From: Desulfobacteraceae bacterium | GTDB lineage: Bacteria; Desulfobacterota; DSM-4660; Desulfatiglandales; HGW-15 | Assembly (NCBI GenBank): GCA_003819975.1 | Contig: RPPU01000310.1 | Location: 1 to 5,973, forward strand | Direction of reading: 5' to 3' | DNA length: 5,973 bases | Shown here: in pieces, positions 5,121 to 5,973 of the stretch | How the letters are laid out: each line of letters begins with the position of its first letter | Position numbering within the stretch: the stretch's first letter is position 1 | Notes under the pieces: generated by a model | Seen by the model: only the letters and a program-made list of their open reading frames with translations | Told to the model about the DNA's origin: nothing | Database searches by the model: none | Program-made: the position numbers and the translations under genes

Positions 5121-5232
5121 CTTTAGTCTTCCTCTCTTCAGCCTTCAGCCTTTAGCCTTCAGCCTTTAGCCTTCAGCCTTTAGCCTTCAGCCTTTAGCCT
5201 TCAGCCTTTAGCCTTCAGCCTTCAATCTTCTT
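5121..5232. repeat. Heptad array, family B: strict CCTTTAG/CCTTCAG alternation
   Basis: Sixteen 7-nt units can be read from 5121 to 5232. The core, 5142-5218, is eleven exact CCTT[CT]AG units; from 5149 to 5218 CCTTTAG and CCTTCAG alternate perfectly, making a 14-bp unit repeated five times. The edges decay (CTTTAGT, CTTCCTC, TCTTCAG on the left; CCTTCAA, TCTTCTT on the right). The right edge touches the TGA stop (5232-5234) of the Ig-like gene and the left edge lies about 24 bp upstream of the S23-family start. Confidence 0.95.
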
Positions 5233-5831
5233 CAAACAAACTCCACCCTCAACGTGCCGCCCTTTAGTTTCGGCTCCGCGCTCAGGATCTGCACCGTGGC
5301 CACCCGCTTCACGCTTTCCGAGAAAAGCCGAAACTTGGCTTCACCTTGTTTAAGCGCAATCGAACCGATCTCTTTTTTTCCGGCTTCGTCCTTGAGCACC
5401 CCGTGATCGGCCCTTAGATAAAGCTGCTCTTTGTCCTTGGCTCCGCGTTGGGGTTTGTTGCGCTCGTCGATCTTTAACACGGTAATCAAGGCGGACGATT
5501 GTCCGTCGGCCGTTATTTCGGGAATACCGTCCACCGGGTGCTGGTCCGGCGCATCCGTGGTGATATAAACGGAAAAGACCTCCGGCTCCCGGATCGTCGG
5601 TTTCAGATCCCGGCCCGCGCCCGTCAGGATCAACTTGTCCGGAAAAGCCGCCAAATACTCCGCTGCTTTTTCCTTATCCGTCACCTGCAGCGCGTCATAA
5701 TCCGCTAGTTCCCCCGGCTTGAGCAAACCCTTCACGGTCTCCTCCAGAACAACTCGCTTGTCCGTATCCAGGTCGCTCAGCGCGGACAGACCCGCGATCT
5801 CCTTATCTTTTTTCGAGTAAACAATCCACAT
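5232..5831 (-). CDS. Small protein with C-terminal Ig-like (Big_1/invasin-type) domain
   Basis: This 199-residue protein starts at ATG 5831 behind an excellent AGGAGG (5838-5843) with 6-nt spacing. Residues 84-199 look like a bacterial Ig-like domain of the Big_1/invasin type: IPEITADGQSSALITVLKID (103-122), a central LYLRADHGVLKD strand pair, GSIALKQGEAKFRLFS, then RVATVQILS and a final beta strand TLRVEFV. The N-terminal 80 residues (MWIVYSKKDKEIAGLSALSD onward) are of unknown family and include a YLAAFPDKLIL segment. There is no signal peptide or membrane anchor, so if it is a surface or particle protein it needs a non-Sec route. Ig-like domains commonly decorate phage tails and related particles, which would suit an eCIS neighbourhood; that role is inference. 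The stop falls at the edge of a heptad array. Confidence 0.75.
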   Translation of the reverse strand: MWIVYSKKDKEIAGLSALSDLDTDKRVVLEETVKGLLKPGELADYDALQVTDKEKAAEYLAAFPDKLILTGAGRDLKPTIREPEVFSVYITTDAPDQHPVDGIPEITADGQSSALITVLKIDERNKPQRGAKDKEQLYLRADHGVLKDEAGKKEIGSIALKQGEAKFRLFSESVKRVATVQILSAEPKLKGGTLRVEFV

Positions 5832-5849
5832 TTGATTCCTCCTCGTTGT

Positions 5850-5876
5850 ATCCTTTGAATCCTGTTAATCCTGTCA
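5850..5876. repeat. Three tandem 9-nt repeats (ATCCTNTNA type)
   Basis: ATCCTTTGA, ATCCTGTTA and ATCCTGTCA follow each other without gaps, just upstream of the ribosome site of the Ig-like gene. Read on the minus strand they also create a TTGACA (5877-5872), but no good -10 box lies at the right distance. Confidence 0.65.
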
Positions 5877-5919
5877 AAAAATTTTTCTACTTTCCTGTCA
5901 ATTCTCTTTCCGGCGATTT

Positions 5920-5973
5920 CGCTGGAACTCCTGTTCCGGCCCGCTGGAACTCCTGTTCCGGCCCGCTGGAATT
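5920..5973. repeat. 22-bp tandem repeat with internal hairpin, running off the right edge
   Basis: Two identical 22-bp units (5920-5941 and 5942-5963), each beginning CGCTGGAACTCC, are followed by a partial third (5964-5973) that already differs at its ninth base. Each unit contains GGAAC-TCCT-GTTCC, a perfect 5-bp stem with a 4-nt loop. The array's full length is outside the window. Confidence 0.85.

Noticed and set aside
5121..5232. CRISPR array
   Set aside because: Units are contiguous 7-nt or 14-nt tandems with no spacers, and no cas gene is nearby.
4711..5232. Diversity-generating retroelement around the S23/Avd-like protein
   Set aside because: There is no reverse transcriptase, template or variable repeat in the window; the flanking repeats are simple heptads.
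5849..5877. Sigma-70 promoter for the Ig-like gene (TTGACA on the minus strand)
   Set aside because: The -35 match is perfect, but it is part of the 9-nt repeat and no reasonable -10 box occurs 16-18 nt away.

Overview
The window looks like chromosome from an uncultured bacterium. It is moderately GC-rich, every recognisable gene is on the minus strand, and the gaps are full of short tandem repeats and small palindromes, a style often seen in environmental genomes. I cannot place it in a phylum. TAA and TGA both serve as ordinary stops, so there is no sign of genome-wide stop recoding.

In the direction of transcription (right to left) the order is as follows. A short protein with a C-terminal Ig-like domain (5831-5232) comes first. 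Next is a four-helix-bundle S23/IVP-family protein (5097-4741), bracketed by inverted heptanucleotide repeats, then an AbiEii-like nucleotidyltransferase (4681-3947). A 426-bp gap rich in hairpins follows (3521-3946). The last four genes form an eCIS-type accessory cluster: an eCIS-core (DUF4157) protein broken by one in-frame TGA (3520-2696), a YkgJ-type cysteine-cluster protein (2475-1822), a zincin-like protein with an HExxxH motif (1535-753), and a second eCIS-core protein that runs off the left edge (613-<1).

Three of these last four proteins share an N-terminal GNQxVQ motif. In two it sits in front of DUF4157 and in one in front of an unrelated metalloprotease-like body. DUF4157 is the marker domain of extracellular contractile injection system (eCIS) loci, so the left half is best read as cargo or effector-associated genes. 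No sheath, tube, baseplate or AAA+ ATPase gene is visible here, so the injection machine itself is an inference.

The most unusual feature is the repeat content. Two separate heptanucleotide repeat families (TTTGCCG/TTTCACS around the eCIS genes, CCTTYAG around the S23 gene) share the same 7-nt pitch and a similar pyrimidine-rich shape. They occur in inverted pairs around individual genes and in places supply start or stop codons. A 9-nt and a 22-nt tandem repeat lie at the right edge.
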